DNA of 64,000 nt from JAJEFO01 sp009843725 (GTDB lineage: Bacteria > Pseudomonadota > Alphaproteobacteria > Rhodobacterales > Rhodobacteraceae). Position numbers and translations under genes: made by a program. This document shows positions 16,735-24,557 of the stretch, piece by piece (within the stretch, counting starts at the first letter, position 1; each line of letters begins with the position of its first letter). The notes below the pieces were generated by a model that had not been told where the DNA came from, searched no databases, and saw only the letters and a program-made list of their open reading frames with translations. The stretch spans positions 1,054,001 through 1,118,000 of the forward strand of contig CBDEUJ010000004.1 of NCBI GenBank assembly GCA_965243215.1. Direction: 5' to 3'.

Positions 16735-17228
16735 CGGTCGGCACCGCGCGAACCCGTTTGAATTCGTGTTGTATTCGGGCTTGCATATGTGCCCGGCCAT
16801 CATGTGGCGAACGCATCGACCCACGAGTTCGCAAATGCTTGCGTGTGCCAACGTGCAGACTTCGCAATCGGCGACGAAATAGCTGTTGAGTTCGCGGTCT
16901 CTTCGCTTTCAGTTGTCCGGACTGCACACCGAAGCACCGAATCCTCCCGACTGGTCGGCAACGCCGTCTGTACGCGCCATGCTTGCCTGCAGTCACTTTG
17001 GAACGTATCGCCTGACATCTGAACATCGCCGACACAGTTTCCACAAATTGCGCCCGACCTGCATGTAGCGCAGCCTGCATCCGGAGCAATGCCTCACCCG
17101 CCGCTCGTGACGGAAGCGATGGTCGGCCGTTCCTTCCTGTCGGAACTGCACCGACCACGCGTGCGTAAGCTGGCTTGGCCCTCTGCGTATTGAACTTGGT
17201 CTTGCCCGGGCCAGACACGCATTCTCGG
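16735..17228. other. Gene-free stretch between the hydrolase and the M48 lipoprotein gene
   Basis: All six frames give either frequent stops or arginine- and alanine-rich shadow translations without a family signature. No repeat or RNA fold stands out. It may be decayed sequence. Confidence 0.5.
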
Positions 17229-17927
17229 TCAGCCGACGCTACGCCGTACTATGCGTATCCGGTCGGCATTGGGTGGATGCGTGCCGAGAAAGCGATCACC
17301 TGGATCAGTGGCATCCTGAAAGTAGAGCACGCCACGAAGCGCATCGTATCCAGCGCGTTCGGCAATCTTTGCGCCGAGGGCATCAGCCTCAAGTTCGTAT
17401 TCCTTGGAATAGCTTCTTGCTCCGATTGTCCCGCCAATGTCGGCTGCTGCATCCAGGCCACTCTCGTCAAGGCCAGCCGCAGCCCCGAATATCGCTCCGA
17501 TCAGGGTGCCCGCGATGGCCGATGACTGGGTTTGCAAAATATGTTCCTCAATATGGTGCGCCGCTTCGTGGGAAAGGGCGAAGGCCACCTCGTCCCGGTT
17601 CTTCATCGTGCGGAGCAGCGACGTCGTGAAGATAATCACCGGACGTCCATTGCGTTGATAGGTCTGGTATGCATTCGGCTGCAGGTTTGGCCTTTCGTCG
17701 ACCAGGATCAGGAAATCGCAGTTCAGGTTAGCCCGTGCATCACGGCAAACTTGTTCAGCCACGGGCTCAACGCGCTGCACGACAGCACGAAAGTCCCCAA
17801 GGCCCTGAGGGGAGCCCGTGCGCCTGACATTGGGCAAGGGTTCGAGTTCCGGGCGCCGCGCCGCGTCGGGAATGCAGGCTGCCAAGGCGATCATCGCGCA
17901 GGCCGCAATAGAGATTCTGTGGATCAT
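17229..17927 (-). CDS. M48-family metalloprotease lipoprotein
   Basis: The 232-residue protein has a lipoprotein signal (MIHRISIAACAMIALAAC, lipidated Cys about residue 18) and a zinc protease core: HEAAHH at residues 120-125 and the downstream EYELEADALG segment that supplies the third ligand. This is the layout of Oma1/LoiP-like M48 proteases in the cell envelope, which degrade misfolded membrane or outer-membrane proteins. The ATG at 17927 is the one placed correctly before the signal peptide. Longer in-frame starts lack any signal. It is followed downstream only by the gap. Confidence 0.92.
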   Translation of the reverse strand: MIHRISIAACAMIALAACIPDAARRPELEPLPNVRRTGSPQGLGDFRAVVQRVEPVAEQVCRDARANLNCDFLILVDERPNLQPNAYQTYQRNGRPVIIFTTSLLRTMKNRDEVAFALSHEAAHHIEEHILQTQSSAIAGTLIGAIFGAAAGLDESGLDAAADIGGTIGARSYSKEYELEADALGAKIAERAGYDALRGVLYFQDATDPGDRFLGTHPPNADRIRIVRRSVG

Positions 17928-18084
17928 CTCAATGCCTTGATTCGCGTTTCGGACACATGTTGATGCAGATTGCGCCAAGCCTGCAACACGGTTGCTCAAG
18001 TCCGCCGTTCCAGGCCGGAATCGTCGACATTCGGGAACGACGCCAAAGCTCCGGCCAATCTGCATTCGGCTTCGTCGTGCTCCT

Positions 18085-19053
18085 TCAGCGGAGTTGACCT
18101 TCGAAGTCACGACCGTGTCGCGGCGCGGCGGCGCGGCGCAGGCGGTCATTGATCGCCCGCCCAAGGTCGTGGTCGGGGATCGGGGCTACGGCAATTCTTT
18201 CCACACCTTCCGCATCGGCTTCGTGGAACAACGCGAAGAGCCTGGACGCCGCTTCCCTTAAATCGCCGTCCTGCGAGAGCGAGGCGTTTCCCTTTATTTC
18301 ACCGAATCCCAAATGCCACTCGCCGGGCGCGGCAACCCTGGCATTCATTCGAACAAGACCGCTTGGCGCATAGTGCGAGGCCAGCTGGCCAGGAGACTCG
18401 ACACGGCCTGAAGCGTCAGCTGGCGAAGTAAGGCGCGGGACGCCGTCCGGGACCACAAAGGCCCCTTCGCGCAGCACGACCGGTTGCTTGTCTCGAAACC
18501 CGATGATTGTGGACTCAAGCCCGGCGGCAGCCATTCCCCCATCAAGGACCGCAGCTATGCGGCCGCCAAGCCCGGTCATGACATGATCCGCCGTAGTCGA
18601 ACTGATCCTGCCTGACGGGTTGGCCGACGGCGCTGCAATCGGGCCGTTGAATGCCTTGAGCAGACCCTGTGCCACAGGCGAAACAGGCACCCGAAGTGCC
18701 ACCGTGGACTGCCCGGCCGTAACCAAGGAAGAGATGCCGCTCCATTCCCGCAAGGGCACGACCAACGTCAGGCCGACAGGCCAGCCGTTCCTGACGAATG
18801 GAAGCGCGGCCTCCGGGAATGTCGCGATCTCCCTGGCCCGGTTCATGTCCGACACATGCGTGATGAGAGGATTGAATGAAGGTCTCCCCTTAGCTTCGTA
18901 AATTGCGGCAACGGCAAGCCCGTTCCGCGCGTCGGCACCCAAGCCGTAGACGGTCTCGGTCGGAAACGCGACCAGCAAGCCTCTTGCGAGAAGTTCCGCC
19001 GCACGGGCGATCCCCGTCTCGTCGGCAGCAAGTCTCTCGGTTTCTTCGGGCAT
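18085..19053 (-). CDS. tsaC: L-threonylcarbamoyladenylate synthase, Sua5 type
   Basis: The enzyme makes threonylcarbamoyl-AMP from threonine, bicarbonate and ATP for the t6A37 tRNA modification. The YrdC domain (about residues 10-200) shows LLVAFPTETVYGLGADA, IYEAKGRPSFNPLITHV and APSANPSGRISSTTADHV. A linker LASHYAPSGLVRM and a C-terminal Sua5 domain follow, so this is the long, two-domain form. I chose ATG 19053 (MPEETERLAADE). Further upstream codons at 19089 and 19101 are possible. The 5' side faces a short decayed region. Confidence 0.93.
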   Translation of the reverse strand: MPEETERLAADETGIARAAELLARGLLVAFPTETVYGLGADARNGLAVAAIYEAKGRPSFNPLITHVSDMNRAREIATFPEAALPFVRNGWPVGLTLVVPLREWSGISSLVTAGQSTVALRVPVSPVAQGLLKAFNGPIAAPSANPSGRISSTTADHVMTGLGGRIAAVLDGGMAAAGLESTIIGFRDKQPVVLREGAFVVPDGVPRLTSPADASGRVESPGQLASHYAPSGLVRMNARVAAPGEWHLGFGEIKGNASLSQDGDLREAASRLFALFHEADAEGVERIAVAPIPDHDLGRAINDRLRRAAAPRHGRDFEGQLR

Positions 19054-19317
19054 GTCCCGTGACGTCACGTTCTGATTGCGACTGACCATCGCCGCATGCA
19101 AGGTTGCAAACTACTCGATAGCGGCGCATTGCGATGATGCCAACCTAGATTGGAACGAGCCCGAAATTCGCGGCACAGCCCACTCTCTCGCGGTGATCTG
19201 CATAATCTCTCCTCCAATTGTGACGAAGTCCGCCCCTCGGCGGTAAGCACGGCTTCCGTCACGGATTCTGGAATCGCGATTATAAGCTGCGCCGATCCCG
19301 AGGGGCTTCCTTCAGTC

Positions 19318-19467
19318 ATGTTGGAGCCATTCGTGACCAAGGTGGCAATTCTCATTGACGGCGGGCAATTCTCAAGGCGACTGCAATTCATCCATCCTGA
19401 CACTTTGCGAGACGGGGCGGGTGTCGAGCTGGCATCGGAACAGCATGCCGCCGCGAAGAGACGTTGA
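19318..19467 (+). pseudogene. Remnant of an NYN-domain protein
   Basis: The 49 residues read MLEPFVTKVAILIDGGQFSRRL and then lose similarity and stop. This is the first strand of an NYN (PIN-like nuclease) domain, with the conserved Asp in LIDGG, but a complete domain needs about 150 residues. The rest is missing, so I call it a truncated remnant. A 9-base inverted repeat (GCCCCTCGG at 19232-19240, CCGAGGGGC at 19298-19306) lies just upstream. The call rests on one motif and is tentative. Confidence 0.45.
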
Positions 19468-19575
19468 GGACCAAGGCCAGAACGGACATTATGGTGGACG
19501 AAGGCCTTTGGCCGCTTGATTTCCGATCAGTTTGCCGGATCGGTCGGTCGAAATTCCGACCAGGGGAAGAAACGA

Positions 19576-19911
19576 ATGATGGGCAGGATTGTCACGCTGC
19601 AGGAACGCAAGGACCGTGAGGCCGGACGTCGTGCGGGGGCCACAGGCAAGGTCATGTCGAAGCTGCGCGATTACGCGGCCAGCCATGGCGGCAGGTTCGT
19701 CATCTTCGGCAGTGCCGCACGCGGCGCCATGCGTCACGACAGCGACATCGACATCTGGGCGGACTTCCCTCTGGAAGGGGAACTAGGTGCCGTCAGCTTC
19801 GCGGAGGACGTGTGCGCCCTTGAAGACCTGCCCTGCGACATCCTTTTCTGCGGCACCCCCAAGGCGGCCTTCGTGGACCTGATTGGGGATGACATGGTGC
19901 TGCTGCAATGA
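19576..19911 (+). CDS. Minimal nucleotidyltransferase (MNT), antitoxin-type partner of HEPN
   Basis: The protein (about 111 residues) has the polymerase-beta nucleotidyltransferase signature FGSAARGAMRHDSDIDIWADF, with the GS motif and two metal-binding aspartates, and a third Asp in CDILFC. Such minimal MNT proteins pair with HEPN RNases and disarm them by nucleotidylation. The start is one of two adjacent ATGs (19576 or 19579) behind AGGGGAAG. The stop overlaps the HEPN start as ATGA. This half is intact, while the partner is broken, so its present function is uncertain. Confidence 0.85.
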   Translation: MMGRIVTLQERKDREAGRRAGATGKVMSKLRDYAASHGGRFVIFGSAARGAMRHDSDIDIWADFPLEGELGAVSFAEDVCALEDLPCDILFCGTPKAAFVDLIGDDMVLLQ

Positions 19912-20427
19912 GTGACGCCAGATGGAACGAGGTCGAAGAGAATGTCACAGACGCAATCCTTCATTTCTCAATGGCGGTACGGATGCACGAAGACAATGAC
20001 AGGGACCAGAACAGTCTAGACGAATATGGGGCATACAAGGACAACATGGCCCTGATGAATGCGATGTAATGTGGATACACGTCCTTTGAGAACGCGATGC
20101 TGCGCATTCTTGACATGCTGCAGGAACAGGCCCCTACCGGAGAGTCATGGCGCAAGGAACTGGTCTCTCGCGTCTCGAAGTCGCTGAATGACAGGCCCGG
20201 GATCCTTGATTCCCGCATCGCGGCTGCCGCGAACACGACTAGATCATTCAGGAATCTTGCCGGCAGGGGATGCGGAACGTTCGATGTCGATAGATGCGCC
20301 TGCGATCGCCGCGGCACGTGTCATGATCGATGGACTTTCGGAAGCGATCACGAAATTCAAGCAGTCGGTGGATCGTCCCTCGAACGAATCGAAGGACGGC
20401 GACGAAGGCACGAACTGTGGATTCTGA
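19908..20427 (+). pseudogene. Broken HEPN-domain toxin partner of the MNT gene
   Basis: Reading from the ATG at 19908 gives the family start MSDARWNEVEENVTDAILHF. A TAA at 20067-20069 stands where related proteins have Gln (MNAM-stop-CGYTSFENAML). The same frame continues with good HEPN-like sequence (LRILDMLQEQAPTGESW, then NTTRSFRNLAG) until about 20291. One extra base near 20292 then moves the C-terminus (APAIAAARVMIDGLSEAI) to another frame ending at 20427. The stop and the frameshift together mean that no full-length HEPN RNase is made. Family identification is from memory of the MNT/HEPN pattern. Confidence 0.75.
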
Positions 20428-21735
20428 CCAAATGGCGGCGGCGCCATGTGTGCCCGAACTTTCTTGACGTTCGTGCATTCTGGCTTGGCAAAATTTGGCA
20501 ACATGCCATGAAGACGCGGTGGCCTGAATGCCCTCGACCGTCAGAAGTGGTCGAAGGTCGCCGTGTTGCAAAAGTCTGGCCTACACCCGTCGGCAACCAG
20601 TTCGCGGCAAGCGGTCCGATTGCATTCGATGTTGCGCACCAACGCGTTCATCCGGTTTATCTTGTCGATCGTGTCACGTTGCCGCCGTTCAACCACATTA
20701 TCGCCTCGTTCACGTAACATGGCAGGTGCTACTTCGAGACGTGACACCAGGTCCTGTGGGCCAAGCGCACGAAGGCGGCCCATACGGATTCCAGACCATT
20801 CGTGTATACGTCATCCCTCACATCCGCGCCGTGACCGTGATTGCGGACTTCACGATCATCGCCGCAGCGGTCCACCAAAGGGATATCAAGCACCAGCATG
20901 CCGATCCAAGCAATTCCTACGAGATGGCGTTGATCTTCTGCATGAAACATGCCTGCCAGATTCCTACGCGCGCGGCCCACATGCATTGAAGACCCACATC
21001 TTGGTGGAGTAGCGCGGCAAGCGCGGAATTGACAATCTGGATCTCGAGTCCGTGCGGCATTGGCATGCGGCTTTCCGGATTGTGGACTTAGGCATGCAAT
21101 CCGTAAGCCTCTCGTGGCGGCCCGGCCAAGCGATTCGCCCAGCCAATTTCCGTTTCCGTGCTGAATCGCGAGCGAAATTCGTCGCATTAGGAGCACAGGC
21201 CGGCCATGTCCCCAACTTTCGGTGGAGAAAAAAGTGATGAACCGAGGTTAAAAGCACCGGCGGCGCCGATTCTAGGATTCAATGAAATCAAGAACTTGCG
21301 AGGCTCGTGGTGGAAAACTCATGCCTGACGTGACACCTGTGACGCCGCTTTCGCCAATGGGCTGTCACCCCGGCGACTTGCTGGACTATGTCAACGCACT
21401 CTATGTGAAGATTGCCTTCTGCCACGAGCGCGGGAACCAGCCATTTCGGATGGATCGCCTGGACTCCTTCGTTGCGTGCTTGGTCCGTTCCCGATCGATC
21501 ACGTGGCTAACGATGACTTGCCGGTCAGCCAAGGCAATTCGCACACGCTGAGAGCAGCCCGACATCGGAGCATGCCATAGATGGATGCCCTTAAGCGACC
21601 TTGGCGACGCGTCCTTGGGTTCGATTTCAGGCGCCGCCCCATCCCCTTCTCCTGGTCCAACTGACCACACGATGGTTGGAGGCGGCAAGGTCAACCGACA
21701 GTTCTTGCGCCCGAGGTGCGTCAGTGGTGACTGTC
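20428..21735. other. 1.3 kb without recognisable genes
   Basis: The longest translations (for example 155 codons on the minus strand ending at 20729 and 153 codons on the plus strand from 20528) are rich in Arg, Cys and His, carry no motif and overlap each other, as expected of shadows in GC-rich DNA. I looked for transposase motifs, tRNA folds and repeats and found none. It is probably decayed accessory DNA. Confidence 0.5.
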
Positions 21736-22896
21736 TCAAGTTCGCAATCGTCCTTCGGCGATTTCGACCCACCACGAGCACCCGTGAGGAATCGCGGCGT
21801 CGTTGAAATCATACGTCGGCTGGTGGACATGCGCCGTTTCGCCATTTCCGAGAAGGATGTAGGCGCCGGGACAGGCATTCAGCATGAACGCGAAATCCTC
21901 GCCGCCCATTGTCAGGTCGGCATGCCCGCAATCGCCCGCCACACGTTTCGCGGCCTCGATGGCGTGGCCGGTCTCGACCTCGCTGTTCGCCATCGCGGGG
22001 TAGTTCCGGTGGTATCCGATCTCTGCCTTGGCGCCAAAGGCTGCCGCAGTCTGCAAGACGGTCTCGCGAATGCGCCTCTCAGCCATGTCCTGGACCTCTG
22101 GTTCCAGAGACCGGACCGTGCCTTTGAGCGTCACACGCTCGGGAATGACGTTGTAGGCCGTTGATGACGTCTCGAAGGACGTCACCGAGATCACCAACTG
22201 CTTGACCGGATCAAGATTCCGGCTCGTGATCGTCTGCAGCGCAAGGACGATCTGGCATGCAACGACGGTCACGTCTATGCCTTCATGAGGCTTCGCTGCA
22301 TGCGCCCCGCCAGCCGCGATCGTGACATCGAAATGATCGGCTGCAGCGAAGAACTTTCCGGCCCGGATCGCAAACGTTCCGACGTCCGCCTCGGGCCAGT
22401 TGTGCATTCCGTAGACTTCGTCGATGCCGAAGCGCTCGATCATGCCGTCGTCGACCATTTCGCGCCCGCCTCCACCGCCCTCTTCGGCAGGCTGGAAAAT
22501 GACCGCGACGGTTCCATTGAAGTTCCGCGTCTCCGCAAGGTATTTCGCGGCGCCAAGGAGCATCGCTGTGTGCCCGTCATGTCCGCACGCATGCATCTTG
22601 CCTAGCGCTTTCGACGCATAGGCCAGCCCCGTTTCCTCATGGATCGGCAAGGCATCCATGTCGGCGCGCAGGCCCACCGTCTTCCCCGAAGTTCGGGTCG
22701 TGCCATGGATCAACCCGACGACTCCCGTGCGTCCGATGCCTGTCACAACCTCGTCGCACCCGAATTCCCTGAGCTTCTCCTCCACGATTCCGGCGGTGCG
22801 ATGCACCTCGAAGAGCAGTTCCGGATGCGTGTGGAAATCACGGCGCCACACGGTGATTTCGTCATGCAGTTCAGCAAACCTGTTGCGAGTGGGCAT
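21736..22896 (-). CDS. M20-family amidohydrolase (hippurate hydrolase type)
   Basis: The 386-residue protein is a di-metal amidohydrolase of the HipO/AbgB group that cleaves N-acyl amino acids. Metal-site blocks are present: GLRADMDALPI, KMHACGHDGHTAMLLGAA, FQPAEEGGGGG, MHNWPEADVG and, near the end, MGGEDFAFML and the terminal YDFNDAAIPHG. The dimerisation domain lies between residues about 190 and 300. The start MPTRNRFAELHDEI at 22896 is the ATG nearest the conserved part. It diverges from ccmC. Substrate unknown. Confidence 0.93.
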   Translation of the reverse strand: MPTRNRFAELHDEITVWRRDFHTHPELLFEVHRTAGIVEEKLREFGCDEVVTGIGRTGVVGLIHGTTRTSGKTVGLRADMDALPIHEETGLAYASKALGKMHACGHDGHTAMLLGAAKYLAETRNFNGTVAVIFQPAEEGGGGGREMVDDGMIERFGIDEVYGMHNWPEADVGTFAIRAGKFFAAADHFDVTIAAGGAHAAKPHEGIDVTVVACQIVLALQTITSRNLDPVKQLVISVTSFETSSTAYNVIPERVTLKGTVRSLEPEVQDMAERRIRETVLQTAAAFGAKAEIGYHRNYPAMANSEVETGHAIEAAKRVAGDCGHADLTMGGEDFAFMLNACPGAYILLGNGETAHVHQPTYDFNDAAIPHGCSWWVEIAEGRLRT

Positions 22897-23041
22897 CTTG
22901 CACCTCATCAGTTCTTTCCTGCAACTTTCGGACTTTGGTCGGGAACGCAAGCCCCTCGCCGTCACGAGCGCGTCAATCGGCCCTGCATCGGAACCACATG
23001 CGTCACTTGAGGGCGACCGACACCAAGGCTAGGTATCGCGC

Positions 23042-23770
23042 ATGTCACTCTGGGAATACGCCAATCCGAGGAAGTTCATGGCGACAACCGACCGTCTGGT
23101 TGGACCGCTGTTCCTTTTCGCCGCACTGTGCCTCGGGACCGGGTTGACCTGGGGATTCTTCTTCGCGCCGGACGACTTCCGGCAAGGCTCGGCGGTCAGG
23201 ATCATCTACCTGCATGTTCCTTCCGCGATGATGGCGATCAACGCCTGGGTCATGATGCTGGTTGCATCGCTCATTTGGCTGATCCGGAGGCATCACGTTT
23301 CGGCACTGGCCGCCAAGGCCGCCGCTCCGGTAGGCGTGTCCATGACCCTGATGGCGCTCTTCACCGGCGCGGTCTGGGGACAGCCCATGTGGGGCAGCTG
23401 GTGGGAATGGGATCCGAGACTGACTTCGTTCCTGATCCTGTTCCTCTTCTACCTTGGCTACATGGCGCTTTGGTCCTCGGTCGAGAACCCGGACACCGCT
23501 GCCGACCTGACCAGCATGCTTTGCGTCGTTGGGTCGGTCTTCGCCCTCCTCTCACGCTACGCTGTCAACTTCTGGAGCCAGGGACTGCATCAGGCCGCAA
23601 GCCTCTCGCTGGACAGGGACGAGAACATTTCGAACGAGTTCTGGTTGCCGCTCATTGTGTCGATCACGGGATTCGTCATTCTCTTCGTCGCGCTCGTCCT
23701 CTTGCGCACTCGCTGCGAAATCCGTCTGCGCCGGGTGCGCGCGCTTGAACTGAAGGAGCGCGTTTCATGA
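23042..23770 (+). CDS. ccmC: Haem handling protein CcmC
   Basis: CcmC passes haem to CcmE in system I cytochrome c maturation. The 242-residue protein has six membrane segments, the tryptophan-rich WWD-type periplasmic loop (WGSWWEWDPRLTS, about residues 117-129), and the two external haem-ligand histidines, one near residue 58 (YLHVPSAMMA) and one in WSQGLHQAAS. The order ccmC-ccmD-ccmG is tightly coupled by overlaps. ccmA and ccmB, usually just upstream, are absent: the upstream neighbour is the divergent amidohydrolase. Confidence 0.97.
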   Translation: MSLWEYANPRKFMATTDRLVGPLFLFAALCLGTGLTWGFFFAPDDFRQGSAVRIIYLHVPSAMMAINAWVMMLVASLIWLIRRHHVSALAAKAAAPVGVSMTLMALFTGAVWGQPMWGSWWEWDPRLTSFLILFLFYLGYMALWSSVENPDTAADLTSMLCVVGSVFALLSRYAVNFWSQGLHQAASLSLDRDENISNEFWLPLIVSITGFVILFVALVLLRTRCEIRLRRVRALELKERVS

Positions 23771-23922
23771 TGCCGGATCTTGGAGCATACGCATTCGAGG
23801 TCGCCCTGGCATATGCTGGGTCGTTCGTGATCCTTGTCACCATCATCGGACTGAGCGTGCTGCAGGCCCTGCGCGCCAAGCGGCTCCTGGACGAAACCGA
23901 GCGCCGAATCTCCGATGCCTAG
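23767..23922 (+). CDS. ccmD: Haem exporter accessory protein CcmD
   Basis: The 51-residue protein MMPDLGAYAFEVALAYAGSF has a single membrane helix (about residues 13-34) followed by a basic and acidic tail (RAKRLLDETERR), the standard CcmD form. Its ATG overlaps the ccmC stop as ATGA, and its stop overlaps ccmG by 8 bases. CcmD holds CcmC and CcmE together during haem release. Confidence 0.92.
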   Translation: MMPDLGAYAFEVALAYAGSFVILVTIIGLSVLQALRAKRLLDETERRISDA

Positions 23923-24454
23923 GATATCGCTGCTTGTACTGCTGCCGCTCGTGGCATTTGCGGGGCTTGCCGGGCTGTTCCTCGGCGGCATCTACCGTGA
24001 GGATCCGGAAGCCCTGCCCTCGACCCTTCTCGGGCGCAATGCGCCTGTTCTGGACGTCGTTGCGCTCAAGGAAGTGGCAGCGATCGGTCCGGACGAGTTG
24101 ACGAACGGAAGCGTGACGCTGGTGAACTTCTGGGCCAGCTGGTGTGCGCCGTGCCGCATTGAGCATCCTCAGCTGATGCGCCTGAAGCACGATGGCTTCG
24201 CGATCCTTGGCGTCAACTACAAGGACGATCCGCAGAAGGCCCGGCGCTTCCTTGACGAACTTGGCAATCCATTCAAGGCTGTCGGCGCAGACCCAAGGGG
24301 ACGAACTGCCATCGAATGGGGCGTATACGGAGTTCCCGAGACGTTCGTCGTCAACGGCAAGGGCAAGGTCGTCTCAAGATTTGCCGGCCCGGTGACGGAA
24401 CAGATTCTGGAACGCAGGATCCGCCCTGCGGTGGAGGCCGCACTGGCACGTTGA
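23915..24454 (+). CDS. ccmG: Thioredoxin-like cytochrome c biogenesis protein CcmG/DsbE
   Basis: The 179-residue protein has one N-terminal membrane anchor (residues 4-26) and a periplasmic thioredoxin fold with active site WCAPC (Cys77, Cys80) and the family's VYGVPETFVV segment with the cis-proline. It reduces apocytochrome c before haem attachment. It overlaps ccmD by 8 bases and converges on acnA about 100 bases later. Confidence 0.96.
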   Translation: MPRISLLVLLPLVAFAGLAGLFLGGIYREDPEALPSTLLGRNAPVLDVVALKEVAAIGPDELTNGSVTLVNFWASWCAPCRIEHPQLMRLKHDGFAILGVNYKDDPQKARRFLDELGNPFKAVGADPRGRTAIEWGVYGVPETFVVNGKGKVVSRFAGPVTEQILERRIRPAVEAALAR

Positions 24455-24557
24455 ACATGCAGCCTTCGCGAGGCCATGGGTGCGGGTTTCGCCAGCGCTG
24501 CGGCCGACCGCCCGTGCCGGTCAGCCAATCGGCGGCAGAGCCGAGGACGCGAAGGCG

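Noticed and set aside
16691..17218. 175-codon minus-strand frame after the hydrolase
   Set aside because: Very basic, no motif, overlaps the hydrolase 3' end and lacks a ribosome site.
20729..21196. 155-codon minus-strand frame in the decayed zone
   Set aside because: No motif and overlapped by equally long frames on the other strand.
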